64,000 nt of DNA, taken from NCBI GenBank assembly GCA_938030705.1, contig CALHIR010000027.1:49956-113955 (forward strand), read 5' to 3'. Below are positions 52,935 to 61,956 of this stretch, piece by piece; position 1 is the first letter of the stretch; every line of letters begins with the position of its first letter. The stretch is from Candidatus Poseidoniaceae archaeon (GTDB lineage Archaea; Thermoplasmatota; Poseidoniia; Poseidoniales; Poseidoniaceae). Position numbers and translations under genes: made by a program. The notes under the pieces were generated by a model, which was not told the DNA's origin, made no database searches, and saw only the letters and a list, made by a program, of their open reading frames with translations.

Positions 52935-54335
52935 ATGTGGGACGAATTGCTGCTGGAAGCAGGGCTCAACGAACGTGAGGTCCGCTCGATCATGATTCTC
53001 GGCTCCCGCCCAAAAATGAAGGCTTCGGAACTGGCAAAAGAACTCAACACGACCCGTCTCGACGCCTACAACAGCCTGTCGCGCCTGCAAGAAATGGGCA
53101 TCGTTACAGCAACCGCTGACCGACCGATGCTCTTTTCCAGCCTCCGAATCAACGAGGCCATGGAACACATCATCCAATCTCGCAAGCAACAACTCGACCG
53201 ACTGGTGGATGGGTTTGACGAACTTTCCAAGGGCATTACGGAAACCGATGCCTCCTACGAGAAACAACGCCGAGACATTGACGACCCCCGGTTTGCTGTC
53301 CTCAAAGAACGAACGCACATCTACAACCGACTCCAAAAGATGGCGAACGAAGCTGAAGAACGCTTGATTCTCTTGCTCGGCCAGTTTGGTATTCTTCACC
53401 TCTGCCGCAGCCCCGACGCCTTGGATGCGGTCAACACCGCTGCCGTTCGGGGCGTGGTGGTCCAAATCATCACCCACCTGGACGGTCGCACGTTGCGATT
53501 CTTTGACCAACTCGACAAGACCATTGATGTCCGACACTCCGATGAACTCGATTCGTTGGGCTTTGTCCAAGACCAATCCGAGGTCATTCAATACCTCAAC
53601 ATCGAAGACAATCCTGTTGGCCGAGGCAAGGAAGATGCAGCCCTCATCATCGAGTCAGGCCCCTTTTCCCAAGCCCACCTTCACCTCATCGACGCCATCT
53701 GGGAGGGCGCTGTTCCACTCGCGACTGCCCGTGCTCGTTTTACTGAAAACCAGATCAACGACCCGCTGCGTTTGACCATCGGCGAAGGTTCGTTTCTGAA
53801 GAACGTCTCGGTTGCCCTCGGGTTTGACGGACAACTCCCCGAAGAAGACACCCCGTTCGACCCCGAGGCCTTCTTTGCAGCAGGACATGAAGTGAACGAG
53901 GCACGAATGCGGTTGACGGAAGGGAAACTTTCCAACCTCAAGGTGCTTGGCATTGACATCAGTCGAATGTTGCGGCAAATCGGCAATCGTGTTGGCCAAG
54001 AAATCGCCTTCTCTCTGCGTTCTATAGAAAATGACATCGAATTTCTCGACGAGATGATGGACTGGTGGGAACACGCTGGCCTTGGGATGTTGCAATACGA
54101 TGTCGACCCGCAATTCCATGTGGTGGTCGGCCTGAACCATCCACCCGTGGACGACCCCGACGCCCTCCCCATGTGGGAAATGGACGACGGCATCATCGAA
54201 GGAGCGCTCTCAACTCGTTTTGCCAAGGAGGCCAACGTGGTGATTCAGCGCGTGAGTGGAAGCGGGGACAAAGACGACCTCTGGCGGTATCTGATACACC
54301 GACACGAACTGAACACCATCGAGTTGGTTGATTGA
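52935..54335 (+). CDS. TrmB-like transcriptional regulator
   Basis: 466 residues. Residues 1-75 are a winged helix of the TrmB type (LNEREVRSIMILGSRPKMKASELAKELNTTRLDAYNSLSRLQEMGIV), followed by a helical linker, a PLD-like sensor region (EERLILLLGQFGILHLC... RGVVVQIITHLDG) and about 200 residues of unassigned C-terminal sensor. The ATG follows the peroxiredoxin stop with no gap. It lacks the maltose-type ligand motif that I would recognise. Candidate regulator of its own operon and of the neighbouring carotenoid or photolyase genes; that is inference. Confidence 0.8.
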   Translation: MWDELLLEAGLNEREVRSIMILGSRPKMKASELAKELNTTRLDAYNSLSRLQEMGIVTATADRPMLFSSLRINEAMEHIIQSRKQQLDRLVDGFDELSKGITETDASYEKQRRDIDDPRFAVLKERTHIYNRLQKMANEAEERLILLLGQFGILHLCRSPDALDAVNTAAVRGVVVQIITHLDGRTLRFFDQLDKTIDVRHSDELDSLGFVQDQSEVIQYLNIEDNPVGRGKEDAALIIESGPFSQAHLHLIDAIWEGAVPLATARARFTENQINDPLRLTIGEGSFLKNVSVALGFDGQLPEEDTPFDPEAFFAAGHEVNEARMRLTEGKLSNLKVLGIDISRMLRQIGNRVGQEIAFSLRSIENDIEFLDEMMDWWEHAGLGMLQYDVDPQFHVVVGLNHPPVDDPDALPMWEMDDGIIEGALSTRFAKEANVVIQRVSGSGDKDDLWRYLIHRHELNTIELVD

Positions 54336-54347
54336 GCGGGTGTCGGC

Positions 54348-55586
54348 ATGAAACTCATCACCTTTCTTCGGTTCTACCGGCAACTCAAAGGGAAAAAACC
54401 CGTCAACATTGAAAGCATACAATCGATGGGGTTGTTGGCGGTCAAGCTCGGTCAAATTTTCGCTTTGCGCCCGGATTTAATCGAACCGCAGCGCTGCATT
54501 GAACTGCAACGTTTGTACAGCCGGGCTGCGACCATCCCCGAAGAAGATTCACAAAAACTCCTGAACCGTTTTGCTCCACCCGGATTCCTCGACCACTTCC
54601 AAAGCATTGAGCCAAAGCCCTTCGCCGCAGCGAGCATTGGACAAATTCATCGTGCAGTCCTCAAGGACGGAACCAACGTCGTGGTGAAGATGATCAAAGC
54701 AGATTTCGAAGCCTCTTTCCGTCGAGATGTCCGACGGATGAAACGCTGGATTCGAATGGGTCTTTTCTTCAATCCACGACTTCGGAAGGTGGGCAATCCG
54801 ATCGGGCTTTTGGCTCACATCGAAGATTACACCTTGCGTGAACTCAACCTCCTGAACGAAATCGACGGTCGCAACCAACTCATTGCGAAGGCCGAGGACA
54901 TCGAAAACCATTTCCCGATGCCGAAGCTCAAGTTTCCAAAAATGTGGGATGAACTCTCCAACCAGCGCATCCTGGTGATGGAAGAAATCACGCACCCTAC
55001 ACTGGAAGATCGCCTCGAAAACGGCACCCTCACGTGGCCCGATATGCTCGAACTCTTCCGAATCCACGGCGCCTTCATGTTTGGTCTCGGGACTTTCCAC
55101 GGTGACCTCCACCCTGGAAATGCGATGATGGACGACGAAGGAAACTTCCACTTCATCGACACCGGCGCTATTTGCAACGCTCCAGAGCATGTTCGGAATG
55201 CCTTGTTCGGATTCTTTTACTTCCTCGCCAAGGGCGATTTGCGGAACGCCTTTGATGCCATGCTCACCATGGCTGCTGTTCGTCCGGAGGGGAAAACGCT
55301 CCAAACCTATTATGACTCCATGAACGAACTCTACGACGGCTTTGTCGGGACATCGGTAAGCGAAGTCTCCCTGACGGAACAAATGATGAAGACGGTCAAG
55401 GCTGCTGTTCTTGCTGGCTGTGCTTTCGGCGAAGAAGCCTTTCCCATCATCCGTTCGCTGATGTACATGGACGGGATGGTGCTCAAAGGCCACCCCGAGG
55501 TGGACTTGATCAGTTCAATGGGCCCATACCTCGATGAATTCTCTGTTTTAATCGACCCGCACAGCATTGTCAAAGCCAATTCTTGA
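54348..55586 (+). CDS. AarF/UbiB/ADCK-family atypical kinase
   Basis: 412 residues: the ubiB-specific KxGQ helix (AVKLGQIFALRPDLI), the Ala-rich loop PFAAASIGQIHRA in place of a Gly-rich loop, VVVKM Lys, then catalytic HGDLHPGN and metal-binding DTG (HFIDTGAI). In bacteria and mitochondria such proteins support quinone biosynthesis through ATP hydrolysis. Here the adjacent operon makes carotenoid precursors, so an isoprenoid-lipid link is plausible. GCGGGTG precedes the ATG. Last gene before a T-rich terminator. Confidence 0.9.
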   Translation: MKLITFLRFYRQLKGKKPVNIESIQSMGLLAVKLGQIFALRPDLIEPQRCIELQRLYSRAATIPEEDSQKLLNRFAPPGFLDHFQSIEPKPFAAASIGQIHRAVLKDGTNVVVKMIKADFEASFRRDVRRMKRWIRMGLFFNPRLRKVGNPIGLLAHIEDYTLRELNLLNEIDGRNQLIAKAEDIENHFPMPKLKFPKMWDELSNQRILVMEEITHPTLEDRLENGTLTWPDMLELFRIHGAFMFGLGTFHGDLHPGNAMMDDEGNFHFIDTGAICNAPEHVRNALFGFFYFLAKGDLRNAFDAMLTMAAVRPEGKTLQTYYDSMNELYDGFVGTSVSEVSLTEQMMKTVKAAVLAGCAFGEEAFPIIRSLMYMDGMVLKGHPEVDLISSMGPYLDEFSVLIDPHSIVKANS

Positions 55587-55592
55587 GATGTT

Positions 55593-55610
55593 ATTTTTTA
55601 GCGCTTTTTT
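55593..55610 (+). terminator. T-rich terminator of the ribA-peroxiredoxin-TrmB-AarF operon
   Basis: ATTTTTTAGCGCTTTTTT: two runs of six T, 7 bases after the AarF-like stop. T-runs are the usual intrinsic termination signal of archaeal polymerase. Confidence 0.6.
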
Positions 55611-55625
55611 AGGATGGAAACCTGC

Positions 55626-55634
55626 CTTTATATG
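55626..55634 (+). promoter_or_regulatory. TATA box of crtI-crtB
   Basis: CTTTATATG, centre near 55630, 26 bases before ATG 55656. It implies a leaderless message and settles the crtI start against the longer frame. Confidence 0.7.
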
Positions 55635-55655
55635 CCTAATGAGCGACCGGAAGTT

Positions 55656-57269
55656 ATGGCAGGAAGCGGACGGCCAAAAGTTGCAATTATTGGTGCCGGG
55701 CCCGGCGGGTTGGCCTCAGCCCTCCTCCTTTCAAAATCAGGCGTGGACGTAACCGTCTTTGAGCGCTCATCGGCCGTTGGGGGCCGAAACAAGGTCTTCG
55801 ACCGAGAAGGATTCAAATTTGACTTGGGGCCGACCTTTTTCCACTACCCGGAGGTCATTGAAGACATCTTCAAGGCCATCGGAATGGACGCTCATGAGGA
55901 ATTGAACCTCCATCGCCTCGAGACAAATTACCGACTGATCTTTGGTCAGGGTGGACAACTGGATTGCACCAGCAACCTCGACGAAATGACCGAACGTATC
56001 CGAGGTTTGTCGGGCGACAGCAACGCCGATGCTTTCCGCCGCTACGTGGTCGACAACCGACTCAAATTAGAGAAGTCCAAAGCCTGCCTTCAGGAACCTT
56101 GGTACGGCCCAACCGACCTTCTCTCCAAGCGAGCCATACGAGTGGCCGGGGTGCTCCGCCCACAACGCTCAGTGGCGGGCGACCTCATGAAACTCTTCGA
56201 CGATGACCGCCTCATGCTCGCCATGTCCTTCCAAACGAAGTACCTCGGCATGTCCCCCTTCAACTGCCCAAGCCTCTTCACCATGCTCGCTTTCCTCGAG
56301 TATGAATACGGAATCTTCCACCCACTGGGCGGTCTTGGCAGCGTTAGCGAGCGCATGGCGAGCATCGCCAAGGACCTGGGCGTCACCTTCCGAATGAACG
56401 AGGCCGTCGAGTCCGTCATCATGGACGGAAAGACCATCAAAGGCGTCCGTACCTCAGAAGGTGAATTCTTCGCTGACAAAGTGATCATGAACGCTGACTT
56501 TGCGAACGGCATGACCCAATTATTCCCCGACAAGGTCCGAAAGAAGTGGAGCAACAAAAAGTTGGACAAGAAGAAGTACTCCTGCTCAACCTTCATGGTT
56601 TATTTGGGCATTAACAAAGTCTACGAAGACCTCCCTCATCACCAGATATACGCCTCGTCAAATTACGAACAAAACCTCGAGGACATTGAGAAAAATCACA
56701 AGTTAACCTGGGATGACCCCTCCGTTTACGTCCAAAACGCCTGTGTGATCGACCCGAGCTTGGCTCCCGATGGCTGCTCAACCGTCTATGCGCTTGTCCC
56801 CGTCTCCCACATCCATGAGAACATCGACTGGGAGAAGGAAAAGCACGCCTACCGCGACAGAATCCTCGAGCAAATTGAAACCAAACTCGGCTTCGAGAAC
56901 CTTCGAGATCACATCGTGACCGAGATGGTCATCACCCCCGAAGATTGGGGCGACCATTGCTACCGAGGCGCCGTCTTCAACTTGGCTCACGGATTGGACC
57001 AAATGCTTTGGCGCCGACCCAAGAACCAATTTGATGAAATCAACAACCTCTACCTCGTTGGCGGTGGAACCCACCCTGGCAGTGGACTGCCCGTGATTTA
57101 TGAATCAGCCCGCATCAGCAGCAAACTTCTCCTTGACAGCCTCGGTATTATTCCCGACTGGAACGGTGTCGACACGTGGTTTGAAAGTCGAAAACGGTCA
57201 AAGAAAGGCCGAGCGGCCCTCAACAAAACCTCAAAAGAACCGTCAAGCGGAACCCCGACATCTGCGTGA
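55656..57269 (+). CDS. crtI: Phytoene desaturase
   Basis: FAD-dependent carotenoid desaturase of about 537 residues, slightly longer than bacterial CrtI. N-terminal dinucleotide motif VAIIGAGPGGLASALLLSKSG, FDLGPTFFHYP, and the C-terminal signature LVGGGTHPGSGLPVIYESAR. It introduces double bonds into the phytoene made by the next gene; the product could feed lycopene/beta-carotene and then retinal for a rhodopsin (none in this window). Earlier in-frame ATGs at 55614 and 55635 lie before the predicted transcript start. Related amino-oxidases are alternatives, but crtB next door decides. Confidence 0.93.
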   Translation: MAGSGRPKVAIIGAGPGGLASALLLSKSGVDVTVFERSSAVGGRNKVFDREGFKFDLGPTFFHYPEVIEDIFKAIGMDAHEELNLHRLETNYRLIFGQGGQLDCTSNLDEMTERIRGLSGDSNADAFRRYVVDNRLKLEKSKACLQEPWYGPTDLLSKRAIRVAGVLRPQRSVAGDLMKLFDDDRLMLAMSFQTKYLGMSPFNCPSLFTMLAFLEYEYGIFHPLGGLGSVSERMASIAKDLGVTFRMNEAVESVIMDGKTIKGVRTSEGEFFADKVIMNADFANGMTQLFPDKVRKKWSNKKLDKKKYSCSTFMVYLGINKVYEDLPHHQIYASSNYEQNLEDIEKNHKLTWDDPSVYVQNACVIDPSLAPDGCSTVYALVPVSHIHENIDWEKEKHAYRDRILEQIETKLGFENLRDHIVTEMVITPEDWGDHCYRGAVFNLAHGLDQMLWRRPKNQFDEINNLYLVGGGTHPGSGLPVIYESARISSKLLLDSLGIIPDWNGVDTWFESRKRSKKGRAALNKTSKEPSSGTPTSA

Positions 57270-57278
57270 GGGTTTACG

Positions 57279-58271
57279 ATGCAACGACACACTCTTGACC
57301 AGGCGTATGCATACTGCGAAACGGTCTGCCGAAACGCTTCCACGACGTTTTATTCCTCCTTTAGCGCTCTCCAACCCGACAAACGGCGTGCAGTCCATGC
57401 CGTCTATGCCTTGTGTCGCTGGGTTGATGACATCGTGGACGGGGATGAAGAACCGACCATCCTCGAAACCCTTGAACTTCGCCAAGCGACCGACGAGCGC
57501 CAGCGTATCGTGAGTGAAATCCACGCAGGCGCCTCGCCCTCGTTGGCACCAGAAGAGCATCGTCGGCGCATGATGGCCCTGGTTGACATCCGCCTCAAAC
57601 TGCACCAAGCCAGCGAAGAAGCCATCACTTCTGAAGACCATCCAATCTTCATCGCGTTGCAAGACGTCTTTGAGCGCTACCCCATCAAACTCAACGATTT
57701 TGAAACGGTCATTGAAGGCATGGAAGACGACCTTTACCCTGTACGCAACCAATCCTGGGATGAATTGCGCTCTTACTGCTACAAAGTCGCCTCTGCTGTC
57801 GGTCTGATTTTGATTGAAATCTATGGCTATGAAGACCGGGCTGCTCGCTTTCACGCCATCGACCTTGGCATTCAAATGCAACTCATCAACGTCCTTCGAG
57901 ACATCAACGAAGACATGGAGCGAGGCCGAATTTACCTCCCGCTGGGCATTTTAGAATCGCACAACATCAGCATCGAAATGTTGCGTTCGGGAAACATCGC
58001 CAACACGTTGGCTTGGAAAGGCTTCATCGTGGAATATGTCGATGTCATCAAGCGACATCAGTCGTCTGCCAACCATTTGTTTGGCTACCTTGACGGCCGA
58101 GCACGGGTGCAACCTGAAATCATGGCGGATGCCTATACTTCGATCCTCAACGAAATCGTCCGTCGCTCAGGTGATGTCTTCACCCAACCGGTACGCTTGT
58201 CCGCCCTGCGCAAAGCCCTGCTTGGGGTGCGACTCAGTTTGCGAAAACTCCGAGCTCGGATACTTGCCTGA
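57279..58271 (+). CDS. crtB: Phytoene synthase
   Basis: Head-to-head condensation of two geranylgeranyl diphosphates to phytoene. 330 residues with both Asp-rich motifs: ALCRWVDDIVD (D50, D51, D54) and LINVLRDINEDMERGRIYLP, and YCYKVASAVGLILIEIYGY in between. GAGGG 5-6 bases before ATG. Ten bases after crtI, one operon. The squalene-synthase family is the only alternative and is unlikely beside crtI. Confidence 0.95.
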   Translation: MQRHTLDQAYAYCETVCRNASTTFYSSFSALQPDKRRAVHAVYALCRWVDDIVDGDEEPTILETLELRQATDERQRIVSEIHAGASPSLAPEEHRRRMMALVDIRLKLHQASEEAITSEDHPIFIALQDVFERYPIKLNDFETVIEGMEDDLYPVRNQSWDELRSYCYKVASAVGLILIEIYGYEDRAARFHAIDLGIQMQLINVLRDINEDMERGRIYLPLGILESHNISIEMLRSGNIANTLAWKGFIVEYVDVIKRHQSSANHLFGYLDGRARVQPEIMADAYTSILNEIVRRSGDVFTQPVRLSALRKALLGVRLSLRKLRARILA

Positions 58272-58277
58272 CGTAAA

Positions 58278-59753
58278 TCAGGCCATGATGGGCGTCATCA
58301 ACCCAAACTCTTCGATCAGGCTTGGTCCCGAAGCGAGATAGTAGACAGCCCCACGCCCATCACGAGAATCCTCAGCGCTAGCATCTTTGGTCGTGCATTC
58401 TCCTGTGCAACCGTCGGCGAAGGCGACATAGACGCGCCCCTCGCGGTCGATGTGCAAATCGTTGAAATCAAGCAGGTTGCGGTTTGAGCCGCCAATGTCC
58501 CGGCAATCTCCGGAATTCAAACAAATAGAACCTCGCTGAACGGGGTCATCGGTGACTCGGTAGGTGTGGAAGATGGGTTCGTCGTCAAGGGCATTCAAGC
58601 TGTAGGTGATGTAGAGGTGATAGGTCGCGTTGTTGGGGGCGTAGTGAGCATTACCATCCCACGGGTTCCCGTCGATGTCCGACTGATTGAGCATCTCGGT
58701 GTTCTCGCTTCCGAGGTAGGTGATGGCGATTCGCCCAGGGTCGCCCGCATCGGTTTGTGGAAACACCGACGAAATGACGCCAGCAGGTGAAATACGGATG
58801 CTTTCTTGCTCCCATGTCTCTCCAGAATCGGTTGAACGAGACATGTAGATGCCTTCGTCAGCGCCGGTCCAAACGTGGTAGGCATTGGAGGCGGTATCGG
58901 TGGAAACCTCGGAATTCTTTCGGGGATTGGGAGTGTTCACATCCTCGCCCATCGTTCGTTCAAACCACGAAAAGCCGTTGTCCTTGGAGACGATGACCGT
59001 GGGCGTCGCTACGCGCGGTGTGACGTACACCGTGCCGTCGGGCGCCGTGGAAATAGCGCCGTGCAATCCACCGTTGGTGGTGGCCAAACCAATGATTTGT
59101 CCGCCCGTCTCAAAGGTGGCCCCACCGTCATAACTGGTGAAGCAGAAAATGCCGGCCAGTTTGTTGTAGCAATAATACACGGCCGTTTCATAGAAATTGC
59201 TTGTGATTTGACCCACAAGGCCGTAGCCGCTGCTGGTCCATGGGCCGCTGGCCAATTTGATGTGGTCGTTGAGGGGCGTGGTCCCTGAGTCGTGCGGGTT
59301 GCCCAACCATGTCTCGCCGTCGTCGTCACTCCAGCAGATCCACGAAGTTTCAAGGCCGATCATTTGGACACCAAAGACACGGTCCGTGATGGGGTCAACC
59401 CAACCGTAAGGATCACTGGTGGTCGGCGAACACATGACCGGATCTTGCGTTTCATCCCATGACGCCCCACCATCGCAGGAGCGCATCACCTTCTCCATGG
59501 CGATGAAGAAAATGCACCCGGACGAGGTTATGCCGATGCTGGGCTCCTTGCCCGTTTCACCCACATCGCTGAACTGGAAGGTCATGTCCAACGGGGCCAT
59601 GTCAACGGGTTGTCCGTAGCGGTCGGTGACAAAGACCCGGGCATCGGTTGATTCCTCTTCCACCACAGGTGGTGCTATCGTTTCCTCACCAAAACATCCG
59701 GAAAGCGAAAGCGTGACGACCAACACCGAGAGAAAGAACGCTCGTCCTTGCAT
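58278..59753 (-). CDS. Secreted BNR-repeat (sialidase-like fold) lipoprotein
   Basis: 491 residues: signal segment ending in lipobox LSGC (C20), a short Pro/Glu linker, then a beta-propeller with Asp-box/BNR repeats: SCDGGASWDE, SDDDGETWLG, SYDGGATFET, SKDNGFSWFE and STDSGETWEQ. Catalytic residues of true sialidases (Arg triad, FRIP) are not visible, so enzymatic activity is uncertain; sugar binding or glycan cleavage outside the cell is plausible. It converges with crtB, 6 bases away. Confidence 0.82.
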   Translation of the reverse strand: MQGRAFFLSVLVVTLSLSGCFGEETIAPPVVEEESTDARVFVTDRYGQPVDMAPLDMTFQFSDVGETGKEPSIGITSSGCIFFIAMEKVMRSCDGGASWDETQDPVMCSPTTSDPYGWVDPITDRVFGVQMIGLETSWICWSDDDGETWLGNPHDSGTTPLNDHIKLASGPWTSSGYGLVGQITSNFYETAVYYCYNKLAGIFCFTSYDGGATFETGGQIIGLATTNGGLHGAISTAPDGTVYVTPRVATPTVIVSKDNGFSWFERTMGEDVNTPNPRKNSEVSTDTASNAYHVWTGADEGIYMSRSTDSGETWEQESIRISPAGVISSVFPQTDAGDPGRIAITYLGSENTEMLNQSDIDGNPWDGNAHYAPNNATYHLYITYSLNALDDEPIFHTYRVTDDPVQRGSICLNSGDCRDIGGSNRNLLDFNDLHIDREGRVYVAFADGCTGECTTKDASAEDSRDGRGAVYYLASGPSLIEEFGLMTPIMA

Positions 59754-59800
59754 GGTGCACCGAGCCGCCTCCCACTAATGACCTTACGCTCACCGCATCA

Positions 59801-61066
59801 TCATGCTTCAAACAGCGAGTTGTAGATGCTTTCGTAGGCTTCGGCATTGTGCTCGTAGGTGAATCGGTCGAGGACTCGCTGGCGTCCTTTTTGCATCTGC
59901 AAGGTCCGTTCTTCCGGGTGGTCCAGACAATGATTGACCGCCCTCGCCAGGTCCTCGTGGTCGCCGCAAGCGAACAGGCCGCCAACTTCGTCATCGATCA
60001 TTTCCGTCAGAGGGGCTTGGTCAACCGTGACAACGGGCGTGCCACTGGCCAAGGCCTCGAGAGGAATCAGCCCTTGGCCCTCGTAATAGGAAGGATAGAT
60101 GACCAGATCAGCCGACCGGAAATGGAGGGCGAGTTTCTCAAAACTCATGCCCGGTTGAATGTGAACGGCGTGGGCGATGCCCAACCGTTTCGCCTGCTTC
60201 ATGAGCGTCTTCCGCATGTGACCGCGCCCGATGATGACCAAACGAGCCCCCGGGTGCTGCTCAAGAATGGACGGCATTGAACGCAGAAGGGTGCGATGGC
60301 CTTTGCGTGCGACCAGACGCCCCACGGCCAGCAGCAGGGGCGTTTCGGTCTCCGGGCGGCCTGTCAAAGCGGCCTCGTCAGCGGCGTCGTAGGATTTGCG
60401 GAGGGCTTCGTAGGCGAGATGTTCTTCCTCGTGGTCGTGGTTCATTGGACGAAACACCTTGTGGTCCACGCCGTAAAGGACGGTTTCACAAACCCAATCA
60501 TCGGGTGGTTGATACCACTGCTCAAATTCTCTTCGCGTGGATTCGGAAATGGCCACGGAAACACTGGAGTGTTCCATCCCTGCTTGTTCGTACTTGGCGT
60601 AATATCCCCCCGTCAAGAGAATCGCGAGGTCGTTGGGGTTCTTCCAAGTCGCAGCCTCGTTATGCCGAGCGGCCAATTTCATCCCCTCACGCTCGCCAAT
60701 CCAGCTGCCGTTAAGGGCCGAGACCACTGGGGCAATGTTCTCCTCTACCCAGAGGTATTCTTTGGCCGTCCAACTGACCAGTGGAAGCAAGGTGTGGACC
60801 ACATCCACCGGTTTGACCTGATGAAGTCGACGAAGTTCGGTCAGCGCGTGCTTTCCATAGGAACGGGTGAAGGCCATGGGCGCTTTGAGCCAGGGGACCT
60901 GCAGCACGCTGACGCCCGGTTGCTGAGGCGTGGGTTGTTGATGGGTACGGGTAATGACGGTGACGTCATGGCCACGCTGAGCGAGGTGACCGGCCAAATG
61001 GTAGACCACCGAGCCAATGCCCCCCCAACGAGGGGGATACTCGCCCGAGACCATGGCGATGTGCAT
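59801..61066 (-). CDS. Glycosyltransferase, GT4 family
   Basis: 421 residues from MHIAMVSGEYPPRWGGIGS, a typical GT-B N-terminus; the open frame continues upstream to 61126. C-terminal half has LLAVGRLVARKGHRTLLRSM, ARLVIIGRGHMRKTL, and the sugar-nucleotide motif YPSYYEGQGLIPLEALASGTPVV with the E-x7-E pair. Retaining transferase adding a sugar to a lipid-, protein- or polysaccharide-linked acceptor. Divergent from a GT2 gene, forming a small glycosylation locus. Confidence 0.9.
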   Translation of the reverse strand: MHIAMVSGEYPPRWGGIGSVVYHLAGHLAQRGHDVTVITRTHQQPTPQQPGVSVLQVPWLKAPMAFTRSYGKHALTELRRLHQVKPVDVVHTLLPLVSWTAKEYLWVEENIAPVVSALNGSWIGEREGMKLAARHNEAATWKNPNDLAILLTGGYYAKYEQAGMEHSSVSVAISESTRREFEQWYQPPDDWVCETVLYGVDHKVFRPMNHDHEEEHLAYEALRKSYDAADEAALTGRPETETPLLLAVGRLVARKGHRTLLRSMPSILEQHPGARLVIIGRGHMRKTLMKQAKRLGIAHAVHIQPGMSFEKLALHFRSADLVIYPSYYEGQGLIPLEALASGTPVVTVDQAPLTEMIDDEVGGLFACGDHEDLARAVNHCLDHPEERTLQMQKGRQRVLDRFTYEHNAEAYESIYNSLFEA

Positions 61067-61171
61067 GGCCGGAACCACGGGGGGCCTGCATTTGAATGTC
61101 ATTGAATCCAGTGAGGCGAGAGGCACGCTTCAAGCCAAACCTTTGAAGGTCATTCCTCAAGTGGAAGCGAC

Positions 61172-61945
61172 ATGGGCGATGTGCTACCGGTGTCCGTCAC
61201 CGTGATTTTGCCAACCCGAAATGAAGAGGAAGCCTTGGGCCCCACCATCGATGCCATCCCTCGTGGATGGTGTCAAGATCTCGAAATCATGATCGTTGAT
61301 GGCAACTCTTCCGACAAAACTCGAGAAATCGCATTGGAAAAAGACATTCGCGTCCACCTGGAACCTCGTAAGGGGTACGGCCGAGCCTACCGCACGGGTT
61401 TTGATGTCGCAAAAAACGACATCATCGTGACGATGGATGCCGACTGCACGTACCCAGCCGAACTCGTTCCTGAACTGGTCAAGCGACTTCTGGATGACGA
61501 CCTCGACTTCATCACCTGCGACCGTCTTTCGCTGGCGGAAGACGGCTCCATGTCGGGGCTTCACGGTTTTGGAAACTGGGCCCTCTCGTTCACCGCCCGC
61601 ATGTTGTTTTGGTACGGCATCAAGGATTCTCAGACAGGGATGTGGGTCTTCCGCAAATCCATTTTCGAGAACCAAAAGATGCGCCCCACCAACGACGGCA
61701 TGCCCCTCAGTGAGGAAATCAAAATCCTCGCACGCCGCCACCTTGGCAAAAAGAAGGCCATTGAAATCTCCGTCCCCTACCGTCCACGAGTTGGCGATGC
61801 AGAAATCCACACCTGGGGTGACGGTTGGAAGAACCTGAAATTCCTCTTCCTTCGACGATTCGGCCTTCACCGGACCCGCACACCATGGGGTGGATTGGAC
61901 ACCAACCCCGACTCCACCAAGAACAACCTCCCTGAACAAGCTTGA
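61172..61945 (+). CDS. Glycosyltransferase, GT2 family (dolichol-phosphate sugar transferase-like)
   Basis: 257 residues. VTVILPTRNEEEALGPTIDAIP, MIVDGNSSDKT, the DxD metal site MDADCTYPAELV and the SQTGMWVFRK segment place it with dolichol-phosphate mannose/glucose synthases. It lacks the C-terminal membrane helices of longer DPM1 types. It would load dolichol phosphate with sugar for N-glycosylation of the abundant surface proteins. GGAAG precedes the ATG. Overlaps the next frame only if that gene starts at TTG 61942. Confidence 0.9.
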   Translation: MGDVLPVSVTVILPTRNEEEALGPTIDAIPRGWCQDLEIMIVDGNSSDKTREIALEKDIRVHLEPRKGYGRAYRTGFDVAKNDIIVTMDADCTYPAELVPELVKRLLDDDLDFITCDRLSLAEDGSMSGLHGFGNWALSFTARMLFWYGIKDSQTGMWVFRKSIFENQKMRPTNDGMPLSEEIKILARRHLGKKKAIEISVPYRPRVGDAEIHTWGDGWKNLKFLFLRRFGLHRTRTPWGGLDTNPDSTKNNLPEQA

Positions 61946-61956
61946 GTGGTCTTTCC

